Shown: positions 47,719 through 56,871 of the stretch, in pieces
Numbering within the stretch: position 1 is the first letter of the stretch
Layout: every line of letters starts with the position of its first letter
Assembly (NCBI RefSeq): GCF_000497045.1
Contig: NW_015961951.1
Location: forward strand, 186,001-250,000
Direction of reading: 5' to 3'
DNA from: Kalmanozyma brasiliensis GHG001
Lineage: Eukaryota > Basidiomycota > Ustilaginomycetes > Ustilaginales
Length of the DNA stretch: 64,000 nt
Position numbers and translations under genes: made by a program
Notes under the pieces: model-generated
Databases searched by the model: none
Seen by the model: only the letters and a program-made list of their open reading frames with translations
Told to the model about the DNA's origin: nothing

Positions 47719-49038
47719 ATGGCGGCGCCACGACCAACACATCCTCCATTGTGCGAGACTGACCACGCAGCATCCGACCCGCAACCCACGACCGTTCTCA
47801 AAGGCAAAGGACGAGCGTACGATGATGCTCGTGGTGCCTTCTCAATACCTCCCGTCACTCCTACCTCCGCACGCAAGGCATCCTTCCTGGGCGACTCGTC
47901 CGACAAGCAAAGCTGGAACTACGTCCTACGCTCCGGCTTCGCGGGCGGCATCGCAGGTTGCATCGCCAAATCGGCCATCGCCCCGCTCGACCGGGTCAAG
48001 ATCCTGTTCCAAGCGCAAAATCCCGAATTTGCCAAGTACTCCGGCAAGTGGCTGGGCGTCTTCCATGCCGGCCGCGACATCCTACGCTCCGACGGGCCAT
48101 CAGCGCTCTTTCAGGGTCACAGCGCGACCTTGATGCGCATCTTCCCCTACGCGGCCATCAAGTACATGGCGTACGACAAGTTGCACTTCTACCTCATGCC
48201 GACCAAGGAGAGCGAGACGTCGGCGAGGTTGTTTCTGGCTGGATCGGCGAGCGGTGTGCTGTCGGTGTTTTTGACCTATCCGCTCGAGCTGATTCGGGTG
48301 CGGTTGGCGTTCGAGACGAAGCGGAAGAAGCAAAAGGGTGGATTGAGGCGGATTATCGGGATGATCTATCGGGAGGGTGCGACAGAGGCGCCGTTCAGCA
48401 GCGATGCGAGGAGAAGAGCGGCGAGGATGGCACAACAAGCGGCACAGCAGGCGAATCTCAGCACGTCGGCGACGCAGAGTGCCATCGCGGCCGGATCGGC
48501 GAGCTCCATCGAAAGCGCATTGCGAGCGACAGATCCGAATGTCCCCTCTTCGGCGGTTCCAGCGGGCAACAGATTGCTCGCCAAGCATCCCATCCTCAAG
48601 TTCTACCGTGGATTCAGCGTGACGGTGATGGGTATGATCCCGTACGCGGGAACCAGCTTTCTCGTCTTCGGTCGATGCAAGACGTTGCTTCAGGACCTCT
48701 TCCCGCCGTCCGAACCGTCAGCGGATACACCAGGGAGCAGAAGGCAATGGTACTGGCCCAGCAAGACGGTTGTTGACCTCTCAGCAGGCGCCCTGGCGGG
48801 AGCGCTGTCGCAGACGGCGGCCTATCCGTTCGAAGTGATCCGCAGGAGACAGCAGGTCGGTGGCATTATTCGACCAGGCGCCATGCTGGGTATGTGGGAG
48901 ACTGCCGCGTGGATCTACAAGACGAGCGGATGGAGAGGCTTCTACGTGGGACTCAGTATTGGGTTCTTGAAGGTGGTGCCCATGACGAGTATCTCATTTG
49001 CCGTTTGGCTCGGGATGAAGCGACAGATGGGCATATGA
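47719..49038 (+). CDS. LEU5: Mitochondrial CoA carrier Leu5
   Basis: 439 residues from ATG 47719. Three mitochondrial carrier repeats with signatures PLDRVKILFQ, PLELIRVRLA and PFEVIRRRQQ. Family-specific blocks GGIAGCIAKSAIAPLDRVKI, ALFQGHSATLMRIFPYAAIK and GMIPYAGTSFLVF place it with yeast Leu5 and the animal Graves disease carrier, which bring coenzyme A (or a precursor) into the matrix. A ~70-residue Ala/Ser-rich insert separates repeat 2 from the fifth helix, making the protein longer than usual. The N-terminal ~55 residues are not conserved. Confidence 0.92.
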   Translation: MAAPRPTHPPLCETDHAASDPQPTTVLKGKGRAYDDARGAFSIPPVTPTSARKASFLGDSSDKQSWNYVLRSGFAGGIAGCIAKSAIAPLDRVKILFQAQNPEFAKYSGKWLGVFHAGRDILRSDGPSALFQGHSATLMRIFPYAAIKYMAYDKLHFYLMPTKESETSARLFLAGSASGVLSVFLTYPLELIRVRLAFETKRKKQKGGLRRIIGMIYREGATEAPFSSDARRRAARMAQQAAQQANLSTSATQSAIAAGSASSIESALRATDPNVPSSAVPAGNRLLAKHPILKFYRGFSVTVMGMIPYAGTSFLVFGRCKTLLQDLFPPSEPSADTPGSRRQWYWPSKTVVDLSAGALAGALSQTAAYPFEVIRRRQQVGGIIRPGAMLGMWETAAWIYKTSGWRGFYVGLSIGFLKVVPMTSISFAVWLGMKRQMGI

Positions 49039-49315
49039 AGTGGAGGGAAGGAATGTTCAGCATTGCAATAGACCACGCATTCATGACATTCATCGTTCAC
49101 GTCCTTGTGAAGTGCTTTGAGGCAGAGTAGGAATGTCTGACTGTGTGAAGCGTGAGGAGCGTGCTCGTTAGGATTGCAGCGGAGGTTGCGGAAGCGGCAA
49201 TTCAGGGTCCAGGACGCTAGCGAGTGTGCATGGACCAGTCGAACCTTCTCCTCACAGTGCTCACTTGCACATCCGGCCCCATCGTCACATCCTGCACTCG
49301 AGCCTGGCGATTGCG

Positions 49316-50263
49316 ATGCTAAGGCTCGTAGCTGTGACTCCGAGGCGACTACAAGTACCCCATCTGCATCACTTCAACTCGCTTCCAGCCTCACGCCTCG
49401 TCACCGCGTCTCACAACCGGCATCGATCGTTGTCAACCTCATCGCCGCCTCGCCTCGCAGCCATGTCCACTACCTCGCTCTCTCCTCTATCGCCGATCCC
49501 GCCCGAGCTGACGCTGGACGAGCTCAAGTCCTTTCGCGCAGCGCTGTCCCCTTCGATCCGCTCGGACCTGGACGCGTGGTTGACGATCCTCACGGCAACA
49601 GTCGTTTCGTGCCATCACGGCCCTGAATCCATCGTCCACCTCTACGAACTCGCCTTGACCCAGACCACTTCTTCTTTTTCCGCTGACGAAACTTCGCGCA
49701 AGTCTGCATCGCAGCGAATCCAACGACTTATCCAAGAGGCTCTCGTCAAAGGCTCCGTGATTCACGGTATCCCCCCTTCGCTCGATACCATCTTCGCCCT
49801 TCTCACGCACATCCGCGCAACTTCGCCCTCTTACCTCCTGGACGCCTCACACTTCGCACGTCGATCTTCGCTGGACAAACCCATCTCATCCCTTACCGCA
49901 TCCGCGCATGAAGCTCTGCGTCGAGTATACAAGCACAACCTCGACCAGATCCTCACCGAAAAGATGGGCGACAACATGGAGGATCTGAAGTTTTTGACCC
50001 TTGAGATCAACTATGGGTTCAATTTGGCGTGTCAAGAGGTGATAGGGTGGAAGTTGACCGAATTGGTGGTGCTTGCTGCGCTGGTGACGCAGAATTGTCG
50101 TACGGAAGTTTCATGGCACCTGCGAGGCGCGCTGAGAGCCGGCTGGAGCAGGGAGGATGTGCAGAGCGTGAGAGAGGTTGCAATGAGCCTGGCTAGACGC
50201 TTGGGGGTGAGGACAGATAAGGTACCGGACTTGGACGAGGTCAAGGAGGATAGCAACGATTGA
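49316..50263 (+). CDS. Carboxymuconolactone decarboxylase-like protein, mitochondrial
   Basis: 315 residues from ATG 49316. The first 49 residues (MLRLVAVTPRRLQVPHLHHF onward) contain many Arg and Ser and no Asp or Glu, a strong mitochondrial presequence; an internal ATG at 49463 would give a cytosolic form. The C-terminal ~130 residues are all-helical, with the CMD/AhpD-like block VVLAALVTQNCRTEVSWHLR and GALRAGWSREDVQSVREVAM. The CxxC of AhpD peroxidoreductases is absent (only one cysteine), so a redox role like AhpD is unlikely; the substrate is unknown. It converges on the Apq12-like gene with 51 bp between stop codons. Confidence 0.7.
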   Translation: MLRLVAVTPRRLQVPHLHHFNSLPASRLVTASHNRHRSLSTSSPPRLAAMSTTSLSPLSPIPPELTLDELKSFRAALSPSIRSDLDAWLTILTATVVSCHHGPESIVHLYELALTQTTSSFSADETSRKSASQRIQRLIQEALVKGSVIHGIPPSLDTIFALLTHIRATSPSYLLDASHFARRSSLDKPISSLTASAHEALRRVYKHNLDQILTEKMGDNMEDLKFLTLEINYGFNLACQEVIGWKLTELVVLAALVTQNCRTEVSWHLRGALRAGWSREDVQSVREVAMSLARRLGVRTDKVPDLDEVKEDSND

Positions 50264-50314
50264 AGCTCACTCGAAATGACAAGGATTCCGCATTTTGACA
50301 TTGCGACATGGGTG

Positions 50315-51452
50315 TTATACATTGTACGACGGGCGAGTGCGTCTTCGCTGACCACCGGGGTTCTGCGCCGGCTCGCGTTTCAGGAAGTCGTTGACGCCGG
50401 AAGCCACGTTGGACCACCACGAGTCTTGCTGATCGACATTGACGTTTGTTCCGCGACCGCGATTCTGCTGCTGCTGGTTCCGCGCCCGAGAGCGAGTGTT
50501 GTATCCCGCACCATCGTCCAGACCCGGGGTTGCTGTGGTTCGGAACCGTTCGCCGACACCTTCGAACCACGCAGTCGGGTTCTGTTGGAAGTTGCGCAGC
50601 TCGTCTTGCACTCTTCCTGCGGCTCTGAGTGCTGATAGAGCATCGATGCCTTGCCGCTGACCCTCTGTGACGATGGTGCGCAGCAGAGACGCAAAGTCGA
50701 CGCCGTTAGAGGGCTCGTTGTTGGCGCCGCCGAACATGTCTGCGAACGCGGAGTAGCCAGCACCGAGATCATCGGTGAGATCAGCGTTCGGATCGTATGC
50801 GAATGCATTCTGATTACCACCTCTAGTCGACGAGCGTGCCCTCCGTCGTGTCTGCGCTGTTGTCCTTCGACGATTGCTGCGTGACGCGGACGAGCCTGCG
50901 GGTGCCATAAAGTCCGGAAGCTGCGTGTAGAGCGTGTTCATGAGCGGACCGAGGGTGTTTACTGATGTTCGATACGAAAAGAGAAGGTCAAGGTCTCGAT
51001 CAGCCTTTGAACACTGTGCGAGCGAGATGAGAAGGGAAGGTGAGCAGGGGATCGATATGAATCGATGATGGGATCTGCTACTTACGCTGACCGAAGAGGC
51101 CTCCTCGACCGGGCACCGTCCCAGTGCTGTTGATGGCATCCGTGTTGTCGGTCCACCAGGCCCATATTGCGATGAGCGCGCCGATGATCGCGCCCCACTT
51201 GATGCCGAACCATGCCACCGCCAGCATCGAGCGCACTGTTCTGTACGCCGTCACGAGCGCAAAGTACGCCAGGAAGAAGGTGATGAGCGGAGGAAGCAGC
51301 GTCGAGGCCCATGATGACGGATTGTTGGAGCTACCGAGTAGACTGTAGATCAGGTTGGAGAAGCCCGCAAGGACGCGGAAGACGGGATATGGTACAATCT
51401 CGGAGAGAAGGTTGTGAATGAGGTTCTGCGCATCTTGAGCAGCGTCTGCCAT
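50315..51452 (-). CDS. APQ12: Apq12-like nuclear-envelope membrane protein
   Basis: Two exons, 51452-51086 and 50961-50315, 337 residues. The intron 51085-50962 runs from GTAAGT to CATCAG; this is the acceptor that keeps frame (FGQ joined to LNTLGPLMNTLYTQL), whereas the earlier CACAG would hit a stop. The N-terminal ~120 residues carry two hydrophobic helices (TLLPPLITFFLAYFALVTAY and WFGIKWGAIIGALIAIWAWW), resembling the Apq12 family (nuclear pore assembly, membrane fluidity at the nuclear envelope and ER). The C-terminal ~200 residues are Arg/Asn/Gln-rich and unstructured, with one helical patch (FASLLRTIVTEGQRQGIDAL). The family call is moderate; the splice model is better supported. Confidence 0.55.
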
Positions 51453-51870
51453 AGTTGCGGTGGGGAAGCGATGAGGCGGCGATCCCGATGATGAAATGAG
51501 GCTTGTGCTGCGGGGCTTTTGTATCCGGACAACAGTTGGTCCGGCTGCCGTACAGGAAGGTGATGATGTGGACGACGAGAACAAAGACGTGGAAGCGGGC
51601 TCAGTCACAACCTTTGTGGGCCAGATGGTCCCTGCAGACCAACACTCCAAAATTTCCGACGTGGAGGTGAGCGCGTTGACTAGATCGGCGATCTCACATC
51701 TGAATTGCGATAGTCGGCTGCAAAAATGGATAAGCGTCGGCCAACCGCATTGACCTTCGGAAGATCCGTGCCGTCATGAGTCAATAGTCTACCCTGCAGG
51801 CTGTCACACGTCCCCCTCCCACCGTCACAACTATCACAGTGACAAGCACGGTTCTGCTCCATCTTTGACC
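51453..51870. other. Divergent promoter Apq12-like/SEC14-HAD
   Basis: 418 bp between divergent starts; nothing specific was recognised. Confidence 0.5.
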
Positions 51871-53961
51871 ATGTCACGATTTCTCGGGCGGTTGTCTCGC
51901 ACGCCATCCACCCAGTCCGTCAGGAGCCAGGCTTCCGCCGAGCCACTCCCTGCAAAGACATCCGAGATCCTCACCAAGCCCGCACCAGGTTGCACTCCAA
52001 AGCCCAGTGAGCCTCTCAACGCTGAACAGGAGAAAAAGCTGGCCGAGCTCGAAAAGTATGTTCGACAGATCGTAGCCCAGGACCCGCCCAAGGACGACTA
52101 CAAGAAGTGGGAGGACAAGTGGCTCAACGAACACAACCTCTACCAGCGCTATCTTCGTGCTGCAAAGGGTGATCTCGACAACGCAAAGAGGAGGATCAAG
52201 TCGACGCTCGAGTGGAGGAGAGACTTCTGTCCGGAGATCATCCCCCCTGGCAGTGTATCGCACGAAGCAGAGTCCGGCAAGCACGTCGTCTCAGGCTTCG
52301 ACAATGACGGCAGGCCCCTGATCTACCTCAGGCCAGCACGCGAGAACACCAAGCCTAGCGATGCTCAGGTGCGCTATCTCGTATGGACCCTTGAACGAGC
52401 GATCGACTTCATGCCACCAGGAGTCGAAAACTACGCCATCGTCATCGACTACCACAAGGCCACCACTTCAACCAATCCTTCCCTCTCTACCGCCAAGACG
52501 GTCGCCAATATCCTCCAGAATCACTACGTCGAACGACTCGGACGTGCCTTTGTTGTCAACGTGCCCTGGTTCATCAACGCCTTCTTCACTGCCATCACAC
52601 CTTTCCTCGATCCCATCACCAAGGACAAGATCCGCTTCAATGCCAACCTCGCCGAATTCGTGCCGGCAGAACAGCTTGACGCCGAGTTCGCGGGAGGAAA
52701 GTACAACTACGAATGGAACTTCCAAAAGTACTGGAGCACTCTCATCGAGGTTGGAGGCATCGCGGAGGATGGCACTCGCAAGTCCGATGGCGCTACCGAG
52801 CAGCAATCGACAAAGCACGAAGCAGCACAGGTATCAGCCAAGGAGGACCCTATTGAGAAGCACGCCAATGCGATTGCAGCGACCCAGCTGACAGAAGAAG
52901 GGGCTACAGTCGGTCTCGGTGCCGCTGCTGGTGCTACAGCTGGCCTTGCGGTCGTTGGAGGATCCGCCGCAGCCGCCGCAGCCAGCAACGATGATGACAA
53001 AGCAACCTCTTCTTCCGCCTACAAGTACCTGCAGAACACCTCGGACTACGAAGACCTGCTCTCCAAGTACGACACCTTCCTGTTCGACTGCGACGGCGTC
53101 CTATGGTCTGGCGACGACACGATCCCAGGCGCTGTCTCTGTCCTCGAAAAGCTGCGCAAGCGCGGCAAGTCGGTCATCTTTGTCACCAACAATGCCTCGA
53201 AATCGCGTCAAACGTACCTCAAGAAGTTTGCCGGCATGAACATCCAAGCATCGCTCGACGAAGTCTTCTCCTCCTCATACGCCTCTGCTGTCTACCTCAA
53301 GAAGGTGCTCAACTTCCCTGCCGATCGCAAGGTCTACGTCATTGGTATGCACGGTATCGAGGAGGAGCTGGACGCCGAGAACATCCAGCACTGCGGAGGC
53401 ACCGATCCGGAGGACAACAAGTTTCTGCCAGCGCTCGACTTTACTTCGCTGCAGAACGACGACGCGATCGACCCGAAAATCGGTGCGGTTGTCTGCGGCT
53501 TCGATATGCACATGTCCTACATCAAGCTCGCCAAGGCGTTCAAGCACCTTACGCGACCCGGATTCGACGGGCCGGTGGAAGCCAATGCGACAGGCGGAGG
53601 CTGTCACTTCATTCTGACCAATGACGACTCGACGTTCCCTGCCAAAGGTGGCCCCTGGCCTGGAGCAGGCAGTCTGTCCGCACCGCTCATCTTTTCGACC
53701 AAACGCACACCTACCATCGTGGGCAAACCGCACAAGCCAATGCTCGACTGCATCCAGGCTGTCAAGCAGTTCGACCCCAAGCGGACCATCATGGTCGGTG
53801 ACAGGTTGAACACCGATATCGAGTTCGGAAAGGCCGGTGGTGTCGCGACGCTGCTGGTGTTGACGGGTATCTCAAAGAGGGACGAGATCGAGGGACCGGA
53901 TGCAAAGACGGTACCGGACTACTTGATTGACAACCTCGGAGATCTGGATGCCGTACCGTGA
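51871..53961 (+). CDS. SEC14 (CRAL-TRIO) - HAD phosphatase fusion protein
   Basis: 696 residues in one uninterrupted frame from ATG 51871. Residues ~50-310 are a Sec14-like lipid-transfer module: CRAL-TRIO N-domain (NLYQRYLRAAKGDLDNAKRR, STLEWRRDF) and lipid-binding lobe (GRPLIYLRPARENTK, YAIVIDYHKATTS, GRAFVVNVPWFINAFFTAIT, TKDKIRFN). A linker of Ala/Gly (GLGAAAGATAGLAVVGGSAA) follows. Residues ~395-696 are a complete HAD phosphatase of the Pho13/phosphoglycolate phosphatase group: FLFDCDGVLW (Asp406, Asp408), FVTNNASKSR, GKPHKPMLD, and VGDRLNTDIEFGKAGG (Asp644). There is no start codon in the linker that would make the phosphatase separate. Pho13-type enzymes dephosphorylate toxic side products such as 2-phosphoglycolate; the Sec14 part may target it to a membrane. 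The joint function is inference. Confidence 0.88.
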   Translation: MSRFLGRLSRTPSTQSVRSQASAEPLPAKTSEILTKPAPGCTPKPSEPLNAEQEKKLAELEKYVRQIVAQDPPKDDYKKWEDKWLNEHNLYQRYLRAAKGDLDNAKRRIKSTLEWRRDFCPEIIPPGSVSHEAESGKHVVSGFDNDGRPLIYLRPARENTKPSDAQVRYLVWTLERAIDFMPPGVENYAIVIDYHKATTSTNPSLSTAKTVANILQNHYVERLGRAFVVNVPWFINAFFTAITPFLDPITKDKIRFNANLAEFVPAEQLDAEFAGGKYNYEWNFQKYWSTLIEVGGIAEDGTRKSDGATEQQSTKHEAAQVSAKEDPIEKHANAIAATQLTEEGATVGLGAAAGATAGLAVVGGSAAAAAASNDDDKATSSSAYKYLQNTSDYEDLLSKYDTFLFDCDGVLWSGDDTIPGAVSVLEKLRKRGKSVIFVTNNASKSRQTYLKKFAGMNIQASLDEVFSSSYASAVYLKKVLNFPADRKVYVIGMHGIEEELDAENIQHCGGTDPEDNKFLPALDFTSLQNDDAIDPKIGAVVCGFDMHMSYIKLAKAFKHLTRPGFDGPVEANATGGGCHFILTNDDSTFPAKGGPWPGAGSLSAPLIFSTKRTPTIVGKPHKPMLDCIQAVKQFDPKRTIMVGDRLNTDIEFGKAGGVATLLVLTGISKRDEIEGPDAKTVPDYLIDNLGDLDAVP

Positions 53962-54103
53962 ACCTTGTTCTTGCGTCCTTAGGAAATCACCTGCATGAAC
54001 AATGGAATAGACTTATCAAGTATGCTGCCGCCGCGAGATGCGTGCACATGAATGCCGTCTTCGAAGAGAGCTCCGTTTCGAAACGGGATGCTCGACCTGT
54101 CAC

Positions 54104-54386
54104 GAGCTCATCACGTCGCTCGCGACGCCAAACCTTAATCTTGTGCTCGCTGTCCGCTCTTCGTCGGGCCCACCTCGGTCGATCTTGCCCGCATTGATGA
54201 GCGTCTTGACACATTCTCCTGACCCAAGCCCCTCAGAAGGAGTCGACAACCGCGAGAGCTCAACACGTCGGTCGCATTGCCAAGAAGTCTTGCCCGTCCG
54301 CAACCTTATTTTCGGCTCGTTGACTGCTCCGCACACATTGATGGTGTACGCTGTGATTAGCGTTTTGACACATCCTGCTCGCTGAT
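54104..54386 (+). repeat. Degenerate direct repeat, two copies
   Basis: Copy A ~54104-54226, copy B ~54256-54386. The starts match 18 of 20 bases (GAGCTCATCACGTCGCTCGC against GAGCTCAACACGTCGGTCGC). AACCTTA recurs in both, and both end with AGCGT(C/T)TTGACACAT. Diverged in the middle, so an old duplication. Confidence 0.55.
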
Positions 54387-54632
54387 GGGGACAAAGCGGA
54401 TGGACTCAGCTCCGCCGAAGGCTTCGTTGCTCGCACGCAGCCTTGCAGACAGCTTATCGATCGACCCCTTCGCACATCCATCCTCCTTCCCACCTTTCGT
54501 CTACTCCTCGTCTGTCCAATAGTCCATCTGCCCGACTCCACTCATCAGAGCATCTATATGCGCAAGCGCTTGTCTTCACACGACAAGCCCTGCGCTGGCG
54601 ACTTCGTCAGTCAACTAGCCTCCATTCGATCC

Positions 54633-54712
54633 GTGAGTAGCATTCGAAGCCGTCCTTTGAGTCGTAGCGACGTCCCTCTGACTTCAGCCCTCTCCTTCCT
54701 GTATTACAACAG
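54633..54712 (+). other. Probable 5'UTR intron
   Basis: GTGAGT donor at 54633 and ACAACAG acceptor ending at 54712, 6 bp before the ATG at 54719. Joining the flanks does not extend the coding frame (an in-frame stop follows), so it would be a leader intron. Confidence 0.45.
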
Positions 54713-54718
54713 GGCACG

Positions 54719-55543
54719 ATGAACCCCCCATTCGTCCGGCAGACTTCGTCCCCTCTGCTCGAGAGCGAATTTGACATCGCATATCGCATCCCCTCGGCGG
54801 ACTTTGATCTCTCGACCATCGCTAGGATGTGCGCGGGAAACTGCGATGCCTTAATCACTCGTAGCCCGGACGACGGTGTTTATCGTGTCAGCGTGTTTGT
54901 CACGGTCCCTCAGGCAGAGGAGCAGGACGTCTTCGCTAGACTCTGGAAGGCGGACCATTTGACTCGGCTCTCGAAGAAGACCGTCCGCACCCATCCCGTT
55001 TCGGACTGCGCCAAAGAGTCCGTTCCGGACTGCTCCATAGCGTCCGTTCGCGACTGCTCCAAAGCGTCCGTTCGCGACTGCACCAACGGACAAGTTCCGT
55101 GTTGCACCAATGAGCGCGTTTCGGACTGGTTGCTCCAGATCAAATCGTACAAAGATAACTTCGCTAGCCGCTCTCGACCTGCTCAGCCTTCTCCCAAGCA
55201 AGAGGGTCCGCACTCTGGTATCGCCGGTGACGATCAGCAGCATACTCGCATTGACCCTGCCGCTACGGTACAGCAGAAGCATCACGACAATCAGGATCAT
55301 CACCGCTACGAGCAGGAGGCGCAGCCGCAGCAGTATCACTACGAGCAGGATCAGTATCGCTACGAGGCGCATCAGACGTCGCAGCAGCCCGAGCCCTTCG
55401 GAGCTTCCGTTCTGCGGGATCAATCCATCAAGAGATCTGTAGAGCAGGCCAACGGCGAGGATGTGCCTCCTGTCGAAGACGACGTCAAGGCCAAGCGTCG
55501 CAAGGCAGTGCTTAGCTTCATGACAGGGACTGCTTTGGCGTAG
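54719..55543 (+). CDS. Hypothetical protein with tandem Cys octapeptides
   Basis: 274 residues from ATG 54719. Residues 1-93 look ordered (FDIAYRIPSADFDLSTIARM, YRVSVFVTVPQAEEQDVFAR). Residues 94-133 are five tandem 8-residue units of the form V-x-D-C-x-x-x-S: VSDCAKES, VPDCSIAS, VRDCSKAS, VRDCTNGQ, VPCCTNER, followed by VSDW. Next come a Gln/His/Tyr-rich segment with repeated YEQ (~195-230) and a basic C-terminus (VKAKRRKAV), which may be a nuclear signal. There is no signal peptide. No family is recognised. Cys-rich repeats without secretion suggest metal binding or a self-association role, but that is speculation. Confidence 0.65.
   Translation: MNPPFVRQTSSPLLESEFDIAYRIPSADFDLSTIARMCAGNCDALITRSPDDGVYRVSVFVTVPQAEEQDVFARLWKADHLTRLSKKTVRTHPVSDCAKESVPDCSIASVRDCSKASVRDCTNGQVPCCTNERVSDWLLQIKSYKDNFASRSRPAQPSPKQEGPHSGIAGDDQQHTRIDPAATVQQKHHDNQDHHRYEQEAQPQQYHYEQDQYRYEAHQTSQQPEPFGASVLRDQSIKRSVEQANGEDVPPVEDDVKAKRRKAVLSFMTGTALA
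54998..55117 (+). repeat. Five 24-bp coding tandem repeats
   Basis: Five in-frame 24-bp units, most alike in units 2-4 (core TCCGTTCGCGACTGC). They encode the octapeptides of the hypothetical protein. The similarity at DNA level suggests recent copy-number change. Confidence 0.8.
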
Positions 55544-56391
55544 CTAGATACTCATTGAGGCATGTGCCATCACGCGTGGCTAGATCGCGGCGAAGCGTCC
55601 TTTCCGCACTTCCGCTGCCCCGCGGTAGTGTTCCGCAATCAAAAACAAGTTGTCAGTTTCGCAGCGATGCCTGTCTGAGTCTGTCCGCGAGTGATGCGGA
55701 AAGCAGACGCCTGCCGCACTCAGATGTTCAACGTCCGTTTTTGTATGGATGCGGGGTTGATCAGACCGTGACGCCGAAGTACAGGAAGCTGAGTCGAGCA
55801 CGAGCTTCCGATGTGACTGGAAAGAGACAGAGTCAGCCCCCAAGCTGCTCACTCTCTTGTCACATGAAGATGCAGATCGCGATCGAGCTTATTCTGCCAC
55901 ACTTGGTGATGCTGAGCTGCGGATCTCGTCACGTCGCGAACGTTCGACCGCAGGGAGCGGAAGCGGAAGCAGATGCGGAAATGATTGCGGAAGCAATTCT
56001 CGATTGTGCGGAACAAAGGTTGCGACTCAGCCCGCAAGAGTCAGTTTGAAGCAAGCGGGCGTAGCTGGACTCTAGAGGACTCGAAAGGGATATAAACCCC
56101 CCTTCCTTCGATCTCCCACCCTCCCCCCTTCCACCACCGCCTCCAACTTAACGGTCCTCCACTACCATCATCTCACCTAGCCTTCGCATTCTCCCCTGCT
56201 GGCATCATCTCAGCTCCACGCCCTCCGTCCATCACCACACGCTCTACGGGCATAAGCTCGTCATCATCAACAGCATCCGCAGCCCTGGTCATCGTCTCCG
56301 CACACGCTCCACATCCTCGTGCGTCATCGTCGCTCCGCACTGTCCTCGACTTGAGATTCGCATCTCCTCCCAATCACCGTCGCTCATCAAG
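55544..56391. other. Intergenic region before the 56392 gene
   Basis: 848 bp. It contains GCGGAA-rich words near 55960-56010, a TATAAA box at 56090-56095, and then a ~290-bp very CT-rich leader before the ATG at 56392. Confidence 0.5.
56090..56095 (+). promoter_or_regulatory. TATA box (TATAAA)
   Basis: GGGATATAAACC ~297 bp before the ATG of the 56392 gene and directly followed by a C/T-rich tract, a common core-promoter layout in fungi. Confidence 0.45.
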
Positions 56392-56871
56392 ATGGCGAGC
56401 AACGCTAAGGCTGGCAAGAAAGGCGCCGATGTCTCTGTTCCCGGCGATCTTTTCGAGCGTCACTTCGCCAACCGTGCCGTCACGAACGACTTGAGGGTCG
56501 CAACGAAAGCTCAGCATGAGATCTACAAGAGCGAGAAGGCTGATCTGGAGTCTGGGAACGGATGGGGACCGCCCGAATGCTACAAGGCTTACGGTATCTC
56601 TCCACCCAAGATCCCGAACGAAGATCTCGACACAACTGTCAAGACCTTGCTCCACGAGCTGATGGCAAACATCTGTGAAAGCACGGACAATTTCGGAGCT
56701 GACAAGGACAAGGTGAACCAGGCTTGCCGTCTGTTCTGCGACCGCATGTTCCGCGTTGCAGGTTTTCCGCAGACGGTGCATCACGTTGTGGTTCAGGAGG
56801 AGAACCGGATCTATGCGAAGGAACTCCGTGATTGGGGTGTGGAGAGCGCCATGTATGCCAATTGGAAGTAG
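56392..56871 (+). CDS. Hypothetical 159-residue protein
   Basis: ATG at 56392, single exon. It begins with a basic stretch (MASNAKAGKKG) and is then mainly helical (LFERHFANRAVTNDLRVATK, AQHEIYKSEKADLE, LDTTVKTLLHELMANICES, VNQACRLFCDRMFRVAGFP), ending ELRDWGVESAMYANWK. No signal peptide or membrane segment is seen, and no family is recognised. Good protein-like composition, a TATA box and a CT-rich leader support it as a real, probably highly expressed gene. Confidence 0.65.
   Translation: MASNAKAGKKGADVSVPGDLFERHFANRAVTNDLRVATKAQHEIYKSEKADLESGNGWGPPECYKAYGISPPKIPNEDLDTTVKTLLHELMANICESTDNFGADKDKVNQACRLFCDRMFRVAGFPQTVHHVVVQEENRIYAKELRDWGVESAMYANWK

Larger units (their letters stand above)
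53962..54718. other. Intergenic region with degenerate direct repeats and a likely 5'UTR intron
   Basis: 757 bp containing two diverged copies of a ~125-bp block (separate entry) and a probable leader intron at 54633-54712 (separate entry). Confidence 0.45.

Noticed and set aside
51085..51139. Earlier acceptor CACAG for the Apq12-like intron
   Set aside because: Joining exon 1 there runs into a stop after four codons; the CATCAG acceptor at 50962 keeps frame for 214 more codons.
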